NCBI GenBank assembly: GCA_034008185.1
Contig: CM067104.1
Span: 2,137,799 to 2,201,798 of the forward strand
Source of the DNA: Gorsachius magnificus
Lineage: Eukaryota; Chordata; Aves; Pelecaniformes; Ardeidae
Length of the DNA: 64,000 nucleotides
Direction of reading: 5' to 3'
Shown here: positions 10,814-23,800 of the stretch, in pieces
How positions within the stretch are numbered: the stretch's first letter is position 1
Layout of the letters: the number at the start of each line of letters is the position of its first letter
Notes under the pieces: generated by a model
What the model was told of the DNA's origin: nothing
The model's input: the letters and a program-made list of their open reading frames with translations, nothing else
The model's database searches: none
Position numbers and translations under genes: made by a program

Positions 10814-13800
10814 ATGTCTCGCCAGTCTTGTGGTCTCAGCAAGGGATTCAGCTCCAGCTCCGTTTGCTTCGGAGGGAAGAACAAGGTCATGTTCAGCTCT
10901 GTGTCCCGTGGAGGATGCAGGGGACCTGGCAAAGCTGGTGGCTTCAGCAGCCGGAGCCTGTATTGCTTGGGAGGGAGTAAAAGTACCTCTCTGGGAGGAT
11001 TCGGTGGAGGTGGTGGTGTCTGCAGAGGTTTTGGGGCTGGTGGCCAAGGAGGCTTTGGCTATGGCTACGGTTCTGGCGTGGGATTTGGTGGCATCTATGG
11101 TGGTGGGGCCGGAGGTGGCTTTGGTGGAAGCCTTGGTGGTGGCTTGGGTGGCTTTGGTGGGATAGGAGGTCAAGGCTTTCCCGTTTGCCCACCGGGCGGC
11201 ATCAGGGAAGTGACCATCAACCAGAGCCTGCTGGCCCCACTCAACCTTGAAATCGACCCTGAGATCCAGAAGGTGCGAGCACAGGAGCGGGAGGAGATGA
11301 AGCAGCTCAACAACAAATTCGCTTCCTTCATTGACAAGGTGAGAGCAGCTTCAACCCGGGGCTGGGAGGTGGAGGTCTGAGCTCACCACAGCTCATGCTG
11401 GTTGCAGTTACTGGGAGATACCCATCCAATAATACCGAGAGAGCCAGGCATTGCCCAGACCACCCCAGAGAACCCCTGCAGACAGAGGTGGTGGCTGGAG
11501 AAGTGACTTTCCCAAGGTTATGGAGAAACCCAGGAATAGGATCCTTGGTTCTTAAGCCCATGATGCCGGTGCTAAGCTGTGGGACCACGCACCTACATGC
11601 AGAGCATCCTCAGAGGAGTCTCTGCTGATGGACTCCATCCACCCTTGGGCTGAAGGACCTTGGGTGTTTTGGCCTATCTTTAAGGAGGGGATGCCAAAGC
11701 TATGAAGTTCACCGTGTTCCTCCTGTTTAAAGACTGTGAGATTGGAGAGGAAAGGCGACCCACCCTTGCCCGCTCCTCCTAGAGCTGTGGTCCCACCTGC
11801 CCAGCGGGACCCTGAAGCTGTAGATGAGGACAGGCAGGAAGGTTAAACTCACTCAGTGGGAAAAAAATATGGAAAAAAGTGGGAAAAAAGATCCACAAAG
11901 AGGTGCTTTGGGGAACAGTCTGACTCTTGTTCTACCCACCCCTGCAATTGTTTAGGTCCGCTTCCTAGAGCAGCAGAACCGAGTCCTGGAGACCAAGTGG
12001 AAACTCCTGCAGGAGCAGGGTGGCACAGGGACGGGGGGCAGGAACCTCGACCCCTTTTTTGAAACCTACATCAGCGGGCTGAGGAAGCAGCTGGACTGCC
12101 TCTCCAGCGAGAAGCATCAGCTGGAGTCAGAGCTGAAGAGCTTCCAGGATATGGTGGAAGACTTCAAGACCAAGTACGTTGTTCGCCCTGTAGCTGGGCT
12201 GCATGGTGGTGCAAAACTAGAGATAAAAACTTACTTTGAAGGGTCAGAAAATGGAAAGAAATGTAAGAATTGGCAATATTTTGCTTGTTTCAACAATTAG
12301 AAAATATCAAATGTTTTGGGGAAGTTTCCGCCAGTTGGGTCCTGACAATGGCGGGGATTTTCCCAGGTATTTCACAATATGCGGTGTTGTCTGAGCTATG
12401 CATTTCACTGAAGCAGGATCGTCTACTGTTTTGTCTTCCTCACTTAAGAATCCATGACATTATGATTTAATGAACTAATTAGATCAGTTGCTAAATCCTA
12501 CTATAATTTCCTCACAGATTTCCTCATGGATTCCTTGGTGATTTGGCTTAGAGCTTTCTTTGGGAGGATGATGTGGGGTAAAAAAAAAAAAAAAGAAAAG
12601 GATTCTTTTCCTGCTATTATTTATTAGATTGATTTGTCCAGTTGGAAAAGCAAGAACAAAGCAAGCCTGGGACTCATCAGGATCAGCCAGACCCCTTGCT
12701 CTGCTGAGGTTGAGGTTGAAAATTGACTTTGTTTTGAGAGCATCTCCACCACCCAACGCTCTGCAGCAATTACCTGTCCCAGGAAGCAGCTGGAAATGGC
12801 CCACGTTGAGGACCTGAAGGTCCTTGGGTCTCGTAGAAGGAGTTGGAGTGGCCACAGCCACCAGGACTCGGTTTAGGCAGAGATAGGATTCCTCTTGTCA
12901 GGCTTTCTTCAGTCAGGCCTTGGAGGTGGCAGAGGCCAGGACTCGTCTAGAAAGGCAAAGTGCCGGTGCTTGTCCATAAATCTGGTTCCTTGCAGGTCTA
13001 GTTTTGCTGCATTCATTAGTTGGAGGCCACCAGTGCCTGGTTGCCAGCAGCAGCCAGAGCCAAAACGTGCCGGCAGATTCAATCTACCGCGTTATAATCA
13101 ACAGGTATGAAGAGGAAATAAACAAAAGGACGGCTGCGGAGAACGATTTTGTGCTCCTAAAAAAGGTAAAGCACTTTTTTTTTTTAACCACAGAGACATC
13201 TTCGTTCAGAGGATGCCTTCCATCGGCACCGATTCGTTAGCACCAGTCATAAACCAGGACCCCATGATGTCTGTGCTGTGGGGAAGGGCCCACAGTTAAA
13301 TGTCAGATAAAATGGTGCGCGTCAGGCCTGCAAATGGGTTTTCCCTTCCTATTTCTCCTCCAGGACGTGGATGCAGTCTATATGTCCAAGGTGGAACTTC
13401 AGGCAAAATTAGATTCTCTGACAGATGAGATTAACTTCCTGAAGTATCTTTATGAAGTGGTGAGTGGTCCGGCTGCCCTCTGGAGGGGGATGCTGGGATG
13501 GGGAAGGGTTGTGACACTGGAAGGAAACTATGGCAGGGCTGAAGCTAAAGCTGGTGTGAATTCCAGGAGCTGGCTCAGATGCAGAAGACCGTTTCCGACA
13601 CCTCTGTGGTTCTCTCCATGGACAACAACCGAAACCTGGACCTGGACAGCATCATTAAGGAGGTCAAAGTCCAATACGAGGAGATTGCCAACAGGAGCCG
13701 AATGGAGTGTGAGTCTTGGTACCAATGCAAGGTGAGTCCTCCACGCTTTGCTTGTGATCACCGATGGCTGAGGAGGTGGAAGAGTTACTGGTGGTAGCTC

Positions 13801-15177
13801 AGACCATGCTGAGACCTGGGGATGTTGCTGATCTGGCCAGACTGGAGCATATGTGTGCTCTACCTTGGCTTGCATGGGGTGGTGTGGAGAGATGTTGTGA
13901 GAGGCCACTCATGGTGGACCTAACGGGCTCCTCTCACTTCCGTCTACCAGTACGAAGAGCTGCAGGCTGCCGCAGGCAAACATGGAGACAGCCTTAAGGA
14001 CACAAAGGCCGAGATCTCTGAGCTCAACCGCCTGATCCAGCGGCTACGGGCTGAGATTGAGAGCGTGAAGAAACAGGTAGGGCTTGCATTTTTTTAAGAG
14101 ATGGGTGTGAGCTCTTGAGAATGCCCTTCAGAGCTTCCCTAAAAGCAAACAGGCCGGTAGCAGTCACTATGAGTGGGAGGGAACCTGCTGGATTTGTGAG
14201 CAGCTGAGCCCGAGTGATCTGGGATCTCCGACCAGCTGCCCCCGCCCCACTCATCCCATCCACATCTTGTCCTCCAGTGTGAAACTCTGCAGAGCTCCAT
14301 TGCGGATGCTGAGGAACGCGGGGAGCTGGCCCTCAAGGATGCCAGGACCAAACTGGCTGAGCTGGAGGCAGCTCTGCAGAAAGCCAAGGCAGACCTGGCC
14401 CGGCAGCTCCGCGAGTACCAGGAACTCATGAACGTCAAGCTGGCCCTGGACGTTGAGATCGCGACCTACAGGAAGCTGCTGGAGGGCGAGGAGTGCAGGT
14501 GGGTGAGGACAGAGCAAGAGCTTGACTGCGTCCTGCTAAATCAGTGGGAAGGACGCAGCACATCCCACCTCCTCTATGAAAATATCAATGGTGTTGCCAT
14601 TGGACCACGGTCCTACAGCTGCTGTTATTTATGCCTATGGTCTGATGGACCAAGCCTGGCTTCAAGGATCAGGACCAGTCCAGGTGCTCTGGCTGGAGCT
14701 GACACTCCATCTCTTTTCCTTGCAGGATGTCTGGAGAGTGCCAGAGCACTGTGAGCATCTGTAAGTAGCATTCCCTGCTCCCGAGGGAGCACGATGTGCT
14801 GGGGTTAATGCTCCCAAACGTTATGGTGGCATCAAAGGTAACCTCGTGCCTTCCGTTCTTCTCCTGCAGCTGTGGTGGGAGGCAGCAGCAGCTCTATGGG
14901 AGGTGGATATGGCAGCGGACTGTGCCTTGGAGGAGGAGGAGGAATCGGATTCGGTGCTGGAAGTGGGAGCGGCAGCTGTAACACAGGCGGTGCTGGCTTC
15001 TGCTACAGCCTGGGAGGGGGCGGATTTGGCTCCAGGGGAGGATTCGGCGCTGGGGAGGGATTTGGCTCCAGAGGGGCAGGATTCTGCTCTGTGGGCAGAG
15101 GGTGCAATTCAGTGGTGGTGGGGTCTGGCACCGTCCTGAAGAACAGCAGCTCTGTGTCTGTCAACGGGAGGGTCTAG
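10814..15177 (+). CDS. Type II keratin, KRT4/KRT79-like, complete
   Basis: Structural subunit of epithelial intermediate filaments, an obligate partner of a type I keratin. Nine exons, all GT-AG: 10814-11338, 11956-12173, 13105-13165, 13364-13459, 13567-13731, 13951-14076, 14278-14498, 14726-14760, 14870-15177. They give an open 584-residue protein. The ATG sits in GCCACCATGTCT. The Gly-rich head (residues 1 to about 164) ends [19 protein letters not shown]. Helix initiation [11 protein letters not shown] is at 165-175; helix termination [18 protein letters not shown] closes the rod near 470. The tail begins [14 protein letters not shown], shared with mammalian KRT3/4/76/79, and is about 113 residues of Gly/Ser. 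Position next to KRT8 favours KRT4/KRT79. Head and tail each carry several cysteines (six in the tail), more than human KRT4 has in its tail. Exon 2 is 218 bases, one codon longer than in the next three genes. Confidence 0.92.
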
Positions 15178-15861
15178 GAAAGTGAGCTCTCTCACCCCTC
15201 CCCAACACCCAGAGGAGAAAGGAAGCAAATTTCATGACGACCCCCCCCCCCTACCCCGCCCCCCCGGATTGCCGAGGCGACGGCCATCCTTTTCCCTTTA
15301 AAACGCTGCCATCCTTCAGAAACTGCACGCAGAGGTAAAATTCCGTGGCGACCCCCAGCTGATGACTGCTTGTCAGCTGGGGCATCATTTGGAAGCAGGA
15401 CCTGCCCGCCCACTGGAGCGCTCCCAAGCTGGCTGGGATAAAGCTGTAAAGCCCAAGCCAGAGGCTTCCTCCCGGCGATGGGTGGAGGGGACAGGTCCGC
15501 GTGGCGCTCAGAGGCCTCGTGTCCGTGGAGCCTGCGGGAGGGCTCCACTTCCTTCAAGATCTCATGCTGGATCCAGATGTGGCGCAATTTTAATCAGTGC
15601 TACCCATCAGCCGGGGCTCAAACTCCCAAACAAGGATTTCCTTATGGTGACTGGTCCCAGGGGAAGACGTTTCGTACCCCGCTGCAGCTTGCTTTTATTT
15701 TATTATTTTTTTTTTTCTCCTGGGCAAGACCTCAGCAGTTGCGCCCGTGTTCTTTAGCAGCCGTGGTGAAGTTCTGCTCAGGGTTCACCTTTCCATTGCG
15801 ATCATGGGAACCCTTGTGCTCGTTTGCTTCAGCCTTTCTCCTCTGCCACATGGCGTACCCC

Positions 15862-15867
15862 AATAAA
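15862..15867 (+). terminator. Polyadenylation signal of the KRT4-like gene
   Basis: AATAAA 685 bases after the stop codon, the first canonical signal downstream. It implies a 3' UTR of roughly 0.7 kb, which contains a poly-C run near 15241-15265. Confidence 0.7.
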
Positions 15868-17586
15868 CCCTAGCGGCACGGAGCTCGTGTGGTTTTCTCT
15901 CTGACCAAAGAGTTTCGTGTTGCAACAAGGCTCCTCTTTGGCTGAGATCCGAATGCGTTGCCTGACTTTCTCTTTCCCTTTGAAGTCAGCATTTAAAGGC
16001 ACTAAAGTGAATGCGTAGCCCAGTCTCCTGTCCTTCTCACCCCTCTCCCACCCCCGAACTCTCCAAAAATTTGGGTAGTTTGTAAGTTTGGCAGGAGGGT
16101 GGGGGAGGTCTTGCAGGGGTGAGGTGGTTGGGGTGGCGAAATTGCTGGGTCAGGCTCAGCGGGGATGAGTCTGTGAAACACTTGGGGTTTTCTTGGGTTG
16201 CGTCCGTGGGAACGAGCCCATTCCTGGCTACATGGCAGGAAAGAGGCAGCTGGGTTGAACCTGGATGCTCCTCTCGCCTGTCCTTCTGCTGGGTCTCCTG
16301 GGGTGACAGAGGCAGTTGGCCCCCGTTTCTGACTCAGTTGATGTTAGGGGACCATTCCCTTCCCCCTTCTCTTCCTAAGCCCTTTCCTCACTCGCGTTGG
16401 CCAACTTGGGATGCTCCCTAGCTAGTCCACCTCTGACTGCCCACTGCCTCCAAGCACACCGCTGGCCTCCACCCATGCTTCCCTGTCCTCGGAGGTGGTC
16501 CCAATGCTGTGGTGCCCACCGCTGGTGCTATCACGGCAAAGGCGTTGCACAGCCCTAAGTGCTTTTGGAGCCACCTGTAAGGGGTGGCGTGGAAGAGGGA
16601 AGGGTGATCATCACCCCTCCAGCTAATTCCTCCGTATCCATGATGCTGGAGCCAGCCCTGCAGCTTTTATGGGTGTCTGGACTGGCCAGGGATCCATGGG
16701 TTGCTTTTAAGGTGTCTCCAAAAGGTAACTGAGACCATGGGAAGAGCAAGATCTCAACCCCCCATCGAGCCCCACCCCTCCACAAAAGCAGAACATTTTT
16801 GATGACCTGTACGTTTAGAGCCCAGACCTACTGGTATGGTTTGACCTCTTGCTCAGGAGACCTTGAATCACATCCCTGGTCAACCGCAGACTGGCTCTGA
16901 GCTCCGGCTGAGTCACTTCATTTAGCCCATGCTCCGTTCCCTGTTTGTAAATGCTCGAGACGCAGACGCATCAGCCGCTGTGGAATGTCACGGCGCTGCC
17001 AGCGGAGGCATGTAGCTGCTCGGGTAGGGATATGGCCGGGGCAACGGCGAAAGATTTTAGTGAGTTATAAAGGGACCTGAGACGGCGTTGAATGAAAAGG
17101 CACCTCCGTCCCTCCGAGTCACCCCGATCCAGCGGCTCTGTGTAAACTCGCCTCCAGCCAATGCCTCCCGACATCAGGGCAGGGTGACGAAGAGCCCAGA
17201 AGGCGCCTGGATGTGTCCGAATGCTGTAGTTAAAACAAACAGCCACCGAAAAGCCCTTGCCCTTTGTTCCTGTGATTGCACCAGCAATTAGGGGAAAATT
17301 CTCCTGGGCTGGACCCAGATGTGACATAATTTCTGCCTTTCGCTGGAGGAGTGAAAACATTTTACCTGGCCTGAAATGAGTTTCACTTAATTTTGTCATG
17401 ATTTCCCCCCCTCATTTTAGACGTCTCCTCTAAAGCAGGGTGAAAACACTTAGAGGTCAAGTGTTTTAGGGCAAGCGTGGGAATTAAATGTGTTGCTTTG
17501 CTTTTTTCCCCAGAAATTCTTCCTTTCTGTGGTTGAAGGCTTTTCCCAAGTCCAGTGCATGTTGACTGACAGTGTTGCTGCTGAAA

Positions 17587-17932
17587 TCATAGAACCATGG
17601 AATCTTTTGGGCTGGAAAAGCCCTTTCAGCTCCCCCAGCCCAAGCGTTCCCCTACCCCTGCCATCCCACCCCCAAACCCCATCCCTCAGCCCCGCCTCTG
17701 CCCGGCTGTTAAACACCCGCAGGGACGGGGACTCGATCCCTTCCCTGGGCAGCCCCTTCCAGCGCCTGACAGCCCTTGTGGGGAAGGAATTGTTTCCCAC
17801 GGCCAACCCAACCCTGCCCTGGCACAACTTGAGGCCGTTTCTGCTTGTCCCATCGCCCGTTACCAGGGAGGTAATGAGCCTTTTCCTCCAAGTATTCAAG
17901 GCTTGAGCAGCTTTTCCCGTATTCCTGCCCAT
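17587..17932 (-). mobile_element. CR1 LINE 3' fragment, antisense
   Basis: Reverse complement of a CR1 3' end: opens with ATCATAGAACCATGGAATC, followed by the complements of the GGTTTGGGGGTGGGATGG and GTGTTTAACAGCCGGGCAGA segments. Confidence 0.88.
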
Positions 17933-17937
17933 GTATT

Positions 17938-17990
17938 TTCATAGAATCATGGAATGGTTTGGGTTGGAAGGGACCTTTAAAGGTCATTTT
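17938..17990 (-). mobile_element. Short second CR1 3' fragment, antisense
   Basis: TTTCATAGAATCATGGAATG followed by GTTTGGGTTGGAAGGGACC is a CR1 terminus of a different subfamily, abutting the preceding copy. Confidence 0.8.
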
Positions 17991-19125
17991 CCTTCATTAG
18001 GCCTTTGAGTACCATGGTGGTGTTTGAGATCCTTGTAGACTGAAGCTGCCTGTTGCGTTTGAACTGGGTGATGGTGTTGATAACCAAATCCCCGTTTGAT
18101 TTCCTAAACTTGGCTGGAGATGCAGCCATGACTCAACGAGCGCCTTATCTAAACACAGGTGCTGGGGACTTGAGTGTTGTGCTGACTTAAGGTATCTCCT
18201 CCCAGCACGGCTGGGAACGTGAAAGCTTTCTGATCACATTGTCCTGCCCACGGGAAAGAAAAAAACCCCCCACAATCCCCCACCCCCAAAAAACGTAACC
18301 GTGTGTTTGGTAATGCAGAGGGAGGCGAGAGAAGGTGTTGTGAGATGTGTCTGCGTGTGCACTGGTCCCCGATCGTATCAGTAGTAGCTATAAACCCACG
18401 GCACCCTCCTGAACCTCGTGGTGCTGGTCTGGCTGGTGATTTGCCTCTCCTCTAGGCGGGAAGGGCTGTTGAGAGGTAGCTTTTGCCCCGAGCGGGGATC
18501 AGATGTTTGCCGAGACCTTGGGGTCAGGGTCGCAGTGATGTGTGAGGATGGGCTTCAAAACCTCCCAGGATGGGCAGGTGGTTGTCCCTGCTGTGGTATT
18601 TAGGAGACAAAGTCTTGCTGAAGGCCAACAAGCCATAGGGGACCTCCTCAGCCCCCATATTTAATGTCTATAAACCACGCTCTACAACCACCAACCCCTC
18701 CGTCCTCCCCATCCCTGCAGTCTCACAGTGCCTTGTTGTCATTATATATTTTTTTTGGCTGTATCTACCCCCTGATCCGCCCCCCTGCGTACTCACGAAT
18801 CCACACGGGTGCTGGGGAGGGAGCTGGAACGAGCAGGCTGTGCAGGGAGAGTTGTGTTTTTCACTGGAAATGCCAGTTGAGCTGCACATTGCACCACGGT
18901 CCGGGTCCCTAGGCACTTTTGAAAATAGGTGTCTGGGCGATATTTTTAAAGGTATTTAAACATCTGAAGATACCGAGAGTTGCTAGTGTGGATTTTCAAG
19001 AAACACTTAATTGCCTGTGTCCTGTGAGAACTTCTGAGAACCTTGCTAGACAGCTACCGGCAGGGTTCGATGCCTTAATAGTCGTAAAGACTTTTGGACT
19101 TCATTTTAGGACTTTGGATTTCGTA

Positions 19126-19305
19126 AAATCATAGAATCACAGAAGGGTTTGGGTGGGAAGGGACCTTCAAAGCTCCTCCAGCCCAACCCCCATGCAGGAG
19201 CAGGGCCATCCCCAACCAGACCAGGTTGCTCACAGCCCCGTCCAACCTGGCCTTGGATGTTCCCAGGGACGGGGCCTCCACCCCCTCTCTGGGCAACCCG
19301 TGATG
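19126..19305 (-). mobile_element. CR1 LINE 3' fragment, antisense
   Basis: Starts AAAATCATAGAATCACAG, then GGTTTGGGTGGGAAGGGACC and CCAACCTGGCCTTGGATG, matching avian CR1 3' UTR sequence. Confidence 0.87.
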
Positions 19306-20217
19306 ATGTTTCCCCATCTTCACCTTCTTAGGTAGCTTTAAAAATGCTCCTCTCTGATTCTTCTGCTGTTGGGGAGAGTTGAAAACTAATAAAAGAAAAA
19401 AGGAGTTTCCTGGGTAAATTAAGAACAAGGCAGGAATTGTTATTTGATAAGCAGGCTTCTGCACGACAAAAGGATGAGTGCACGATGGGGCATGGTCTTC
19501 CTGGCACACGTTTGACTCATAAGCTAATCCTTCCTCAGTGTGGCATCAAAACTGGAGTTTTCTGGTGAGCTTCCGCCTTCCCAAAGTCTGGTGACTGCTT
19601 TCAAATCAGCTTGGCCAGGACACCGGCCCATGTGCTCGATGGAGGGCTCAGCACAGCCTACGAGCGTGTCTCTGCCCAAAACAGATTTGCATGTAAATAC
19701 TGAAGTAAGCCAGGCAGCCCCAAACCACGCGTTTCCTCCAGCGACAGTCGCTGTGCCCTCTCTTCTCCTTTCGGTGCGTCTCTACACATGAGATGAGCTC
19801 TCCAGCATCCTCTGCCTGGCTAATTGCCTTTAAATAGTTACAGGATTTACTATGTGGGCAGCATAACTTTGCACGCCTCCTTCTCTCTGTCTATCCTCAG
19901 AGCCATCTGTCCATCTGTCCACACTTCCCACCATAGCAGCTGGGCTCCTGGTGTCTTCTCCAGCTCTTCTCATGCTCTTGAAGCCTTCAGAAAATCCTGA
20001 AGGAATTTCCCATCTGTGATATCCGTTTCTCCACCAGTGCTGGGACGATCTTGGCATGAAGACTCCAGAACTCACTTTCTGTAAGAGTTTGGTCCAACAA
20101 TAAATGAATTTCCAGTGCCAACCATTGCTCTGGTATCTCATTTCTAGTAAGGGTTTATTTATCAAAAAGGCGCAGAGCCTCATCAAAATGCAATTTGCTG
20201 AGCCCTGGCTCCAGATT

Positions 20218-20310
20218 GAGAAACTACTTCTCGAAGCCAAAGGCAATTTTCCGTGTAAAAAGAAGACCAAGGGCGTAACCTAGGTGTGTTTTGGGAATTG
20301 TGAAAGCCCT
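20218..20310. promoter_or_regulatory. Upstream block conserved in all three KRT1/2-clade paralogs (copy A)
   Basis: About 600 bases upstream of the ATG. It shares the order GAAACT, AARCCA, GCAATTTT, GTGT and TTGTGAAAGC with 29742-29825 and 38984-39071. Conservation outside coding DNA suggests an enhancer or distal promoter, inferred only. Confidence 0.45.
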
Positions 20311-20549
20311 GGTACAACTTGGCAGGAGCGGCAGCGCTTACTTGCCATGGGGCTTTGGAGTGAAAGATCAAAATAAAGATAAACATAAGCAGGGAAACAA
20401 CCACAATGGATGAAAGGTGGAAAAAAAAAAGGAGTAGCGTATCCTGGGGAGAGTGTTACTGTACCGCAAAAGCGTAAGGCTCCTTAGTCACCGAGTGCTA
20501 CCCTTGGGTAGACACGGTTGGACCTTTTTTAATTTTCTCCTGCTTTATA

Positions 20550-20690
20550 GGGTGTGTTTCTGGGTAGGGTCCATGTTTGGCAAATTGAAGATGAAAATCT
20601 GTAAACCACGCCACGCTGATGAAGACAGTAACTGTCTCCTCCTTCACGCCCATGCAAACCCAGCCCACCTCCAGAAACAGATAAAAGAGA
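20550..20690 (+). promoter_or_regulatory. Proximal promoter of paralog A with TATA box
   Basis: GATAAAAG at 20680-20687 lies 135 bases before the ATG. The preceding 100 bases (GCTGATGAAGACAGTAA, TTCACGCCC, CCCAGCCCACCTCCAGAA) recur before paralogs B and C, marking the shared core promoter. Confidence 0.75.
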
Positions 20691-20814
20691 GCATCTACTG
20701 CCCTCCAGTCAGAGGGACTTCACTTCCCTTCTCTGCGCACTCATCTCCTCGCAGCACAACTCCATTGATCTTTCTTAACTTCTCAATTTTTGACTCTGCT
20801 TGGAAGGAACAGCC

Positions 20815-23800
20815 ATGTCTCGGCAGTCTGTCTGCAGAAGCTTTGGAGGCGGGAGTAGAAGGGGCTACAGCTCTTGCTCTGCCATTGGTGGTGGCTTTGG
20901 AGGAGGTGGTGGCAGAAGCAGGAGCAGCTACAGCTCGTTCTCTATGTCCAGGGGATTTGGAGGTGGCGGACGTTGGAGGGTTTACCAGCAAGAGTCTCCA
21001 TAACATGGGTGGCAGTGGAAGGTTTCCGGGGGATGCTATGGTGGTGGAGGATACGGAGGCAGAATGGGTGGCTTTGGTGGAGGAATGGTTGGTTATGGTG
21101 GAGGAATGGGTAGTTATGGTGGAGGAATGGGTGGTGGCGGAATGGGCGGTGGAGGAATGGGCGGTGGAGGAATGGGTGGCTTTGGTGGACCAGGCTTTGG
21201 CATGCCAGGCTTTGGTGGCCCTGGTAGAGGTGGCCCTGGAATCCAGCCAGTGCAGGTTGACTCAAGCCTCCTACAGCCGGTCCATGTTGAGATCGATCCC
21301 CAAATCCAGCAAGTCAAAAACCAGGAGAAGGAACAGATCAAGACTCTTAACAATCAGTTTGCCTCTTTTATTGATAAGGTGAGAGGGTGGGACTGTGTCT
21401 CATTGAGGGTCAAAACTGTGAGGAACTTCGAAGTCCTGCAGAAATATTGTCCTGTCTGAGCTAAATATCAGCAGGTGGAGAAGCTTGAGCAGAATCTTTT
21501 TATTAAGTTCTGCTAGGGAAGAGATGAAAATCTCTCTTCCACACAAGATCAAAGCCATGTCTTCAGGGCTTTAATCTAGCCTGTTGCACCAGGCTCAGCT
21601 AAGAGGTGATTCTCGCAAGCAGGCTCAACGCCTCCAAACATCTTCAGGTTTCAGGCACAAATTCTCCTGTCTGTACCATTCTCTTTCCAGCCTCCCTCCC
21701 CTTTAAGTATTCACTAATATAATTTCCTTTTTCTCTTCATTTTCAAATATCCAGGCATTTAAATCGAGTCTAGAAATCAAAGATTTCTACACTACCTCCA
21801 GTGGGAACGTACTTGGAGCTGGTGCGACATTTAAAAGCCTCTTTGGCTTGAATATGACTCAGGAATTTCCTCCTTTTCCCAATCTTGCAGTTTAGGCAAC
21901 AAAATAAATAAATAAATGTTAACCCGTTCTTTCATCGTTGTGCAAAAGTAGAATCTTTTCCGTGATGAAGGGGTGCCTTGGTGACTGCTGCTGCTCCACA
22001 TCTGATGGTGGACACTCCATGTGTTGGCTTTCAGGTCCGCTTCCTGGAGCAACAGAACAAGGTCCTCTCCACCAAGTGGGAGCTCCTCCAACAGCAGGGG
22101 CCTTCGGGGCCAAGGAAGAACCTCGATGCCATCTTTGAAAATTACATCCAGAACCTGAGGAGGCAGCTGGACTCAATCTTGGGACAGAGGGGGCAGCTGG
22201 AGTCAGAGCTGCAGAACATGCAGCAGTACGTCGAGGATTACAAAACCAAGTAAGTGCCGCGGCAGTCCGACCCAGAAAGCAACTCGAGCAACTCGGTAGT
22301 TGCTTTTCTTCACACAGGTGCTTTTTATGGCAACTGTGGACAATTTTCCCTCTAAATACTTTATTCTGGTGTTTTTTTTTCTTTTTAGTTTGTTTAGTGT
22401 GGCCTTAGGCAGGAAAATGCAGGAAACTCAGCTCGTCTTTTTGCTCTCCATAGGTATGAGGAAGAGATCAACAGGCGCACAACTGCTGAGAATGAGTTTG
22501 TGGTGCTTAAGAAGGTGAGTCACATGCACCACAGAACGATCACTTGAATCTCAGGCTTTATCTGTGCTTCGAGGAGACTCCCTCCTGAATGGGGATTTGG
22601 AGAGACTCTAGGACCTGTGGGCTGATATTTGAAGTCCCTTGGCTTTAATTTGCATAATTAAATAATGCTATCACAGCGTTACAGACTGTAATTTCCATGG
22701 TCTTGAAGGATATCCAAGAGGAAATTATTCTCTGTGATCTTTGCTGTAGGACGTGGACTGTGCCTACATGACTAAAGTAGAGCTGGAAGCCAAGGTGGGA
22801 GCTCTGACTGATGAAATCAACTTCCTGAGGTGCATCTACGAGGAGGTAAGAGCTCTTCCTTCCCTGGGCTGCTTGGAGACACAATGAGGAGTGTGGTGGC
22901 CAAAGACACTGGGGTTGGACTGGGTGCCCATGTGGTCTGGAGAGGCTGCTTGGAGTTGCTGCTCTTTCCTCCCCTCCTCAGATTGTTGCGCTAACTTGTG
23001 TCTTGGTTGTAGGAGCTGGCTCAGATGCAGACAATCAGCCGGGACCTGTCTGTGGTGGTGTCCATGGACAACAACCGTCACCTGGATCTGGACAGCATCA
23101 TCGAGGAGGTCAGGCGTCAGTACGAGCAGATTGCTCAGAACAGCAGAGCTGAAGCTGAGGCTTGGTACCAGAGCCAGGTGAGTTGCAAAGCTGTTCAGGA
23201 TCCCTGGGTGGTGGCTAAAGCTTGCAGATAATTTATGACAGTGAGACATCTCTTTAAGCTAACAGTGCTGGAGCTCATGCAAGGAAGTCTCAAGACGAAT
23301 TGCGTTGCTCTTGAGGGGTCTGACTCACTGTGTTCCAGGTGTCCAGAGTCTCACTTTGGTGCATGGTACAAGCTTCTCAATAAAGATGGCCAAAAATGGT
23401 CTGTAACTAGAAAATGCCCACCCAAAGCAGCTTTTAAGAGACCAAGGGATGCTTATCAGTGTGACCAAGACCTATTTCAAAGTTCAAACCCAATAATATT
23501 TGAGTCTCAGAACCATCTTTTACTGGGTACCCATGGCCAACATGAGAGGTGCCCGTAGTAGCACGTGAGCGATGACACTGTTGGCAAATCTTGTCTAGGC
23601 ATCAGGAATGTTTCACTGAAGGTTTGCTTTGTCTCTGTGCCCTCAGTACGAACAGCTTCAGAGCACTGCTGGAAGGCACGGCGACAGCCTCCGCAACACC
23701 AAGATAGAGATCCAGGAGCTGACCAGGAACATCCAGAGGCTGCGGGCTGAGATTGAGAACGTGAAGAAGCAGGTAGGGGTTGGTTAATGTCTCTAACGGG

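Larger units (their letters stand above)
15890..20200. other. Intergenic spacer between the KRT4-like gene and paralog A
   Basis: No keratin exon or other recognisable gene was found. It contains three CR1 3' fragments (listed) and otherwise unremarkable mixed-composition sequence. Confidence 0.7.

Noticed and set aside
20695..21353. Minus-strand Pro/His-rich ORFs opposite the Gly-rich heads (also at 30446-30862 and 24612-24923)
   Set aside because: Antisense shadows of glycine-loop codons in keratin exons 1 and 9.
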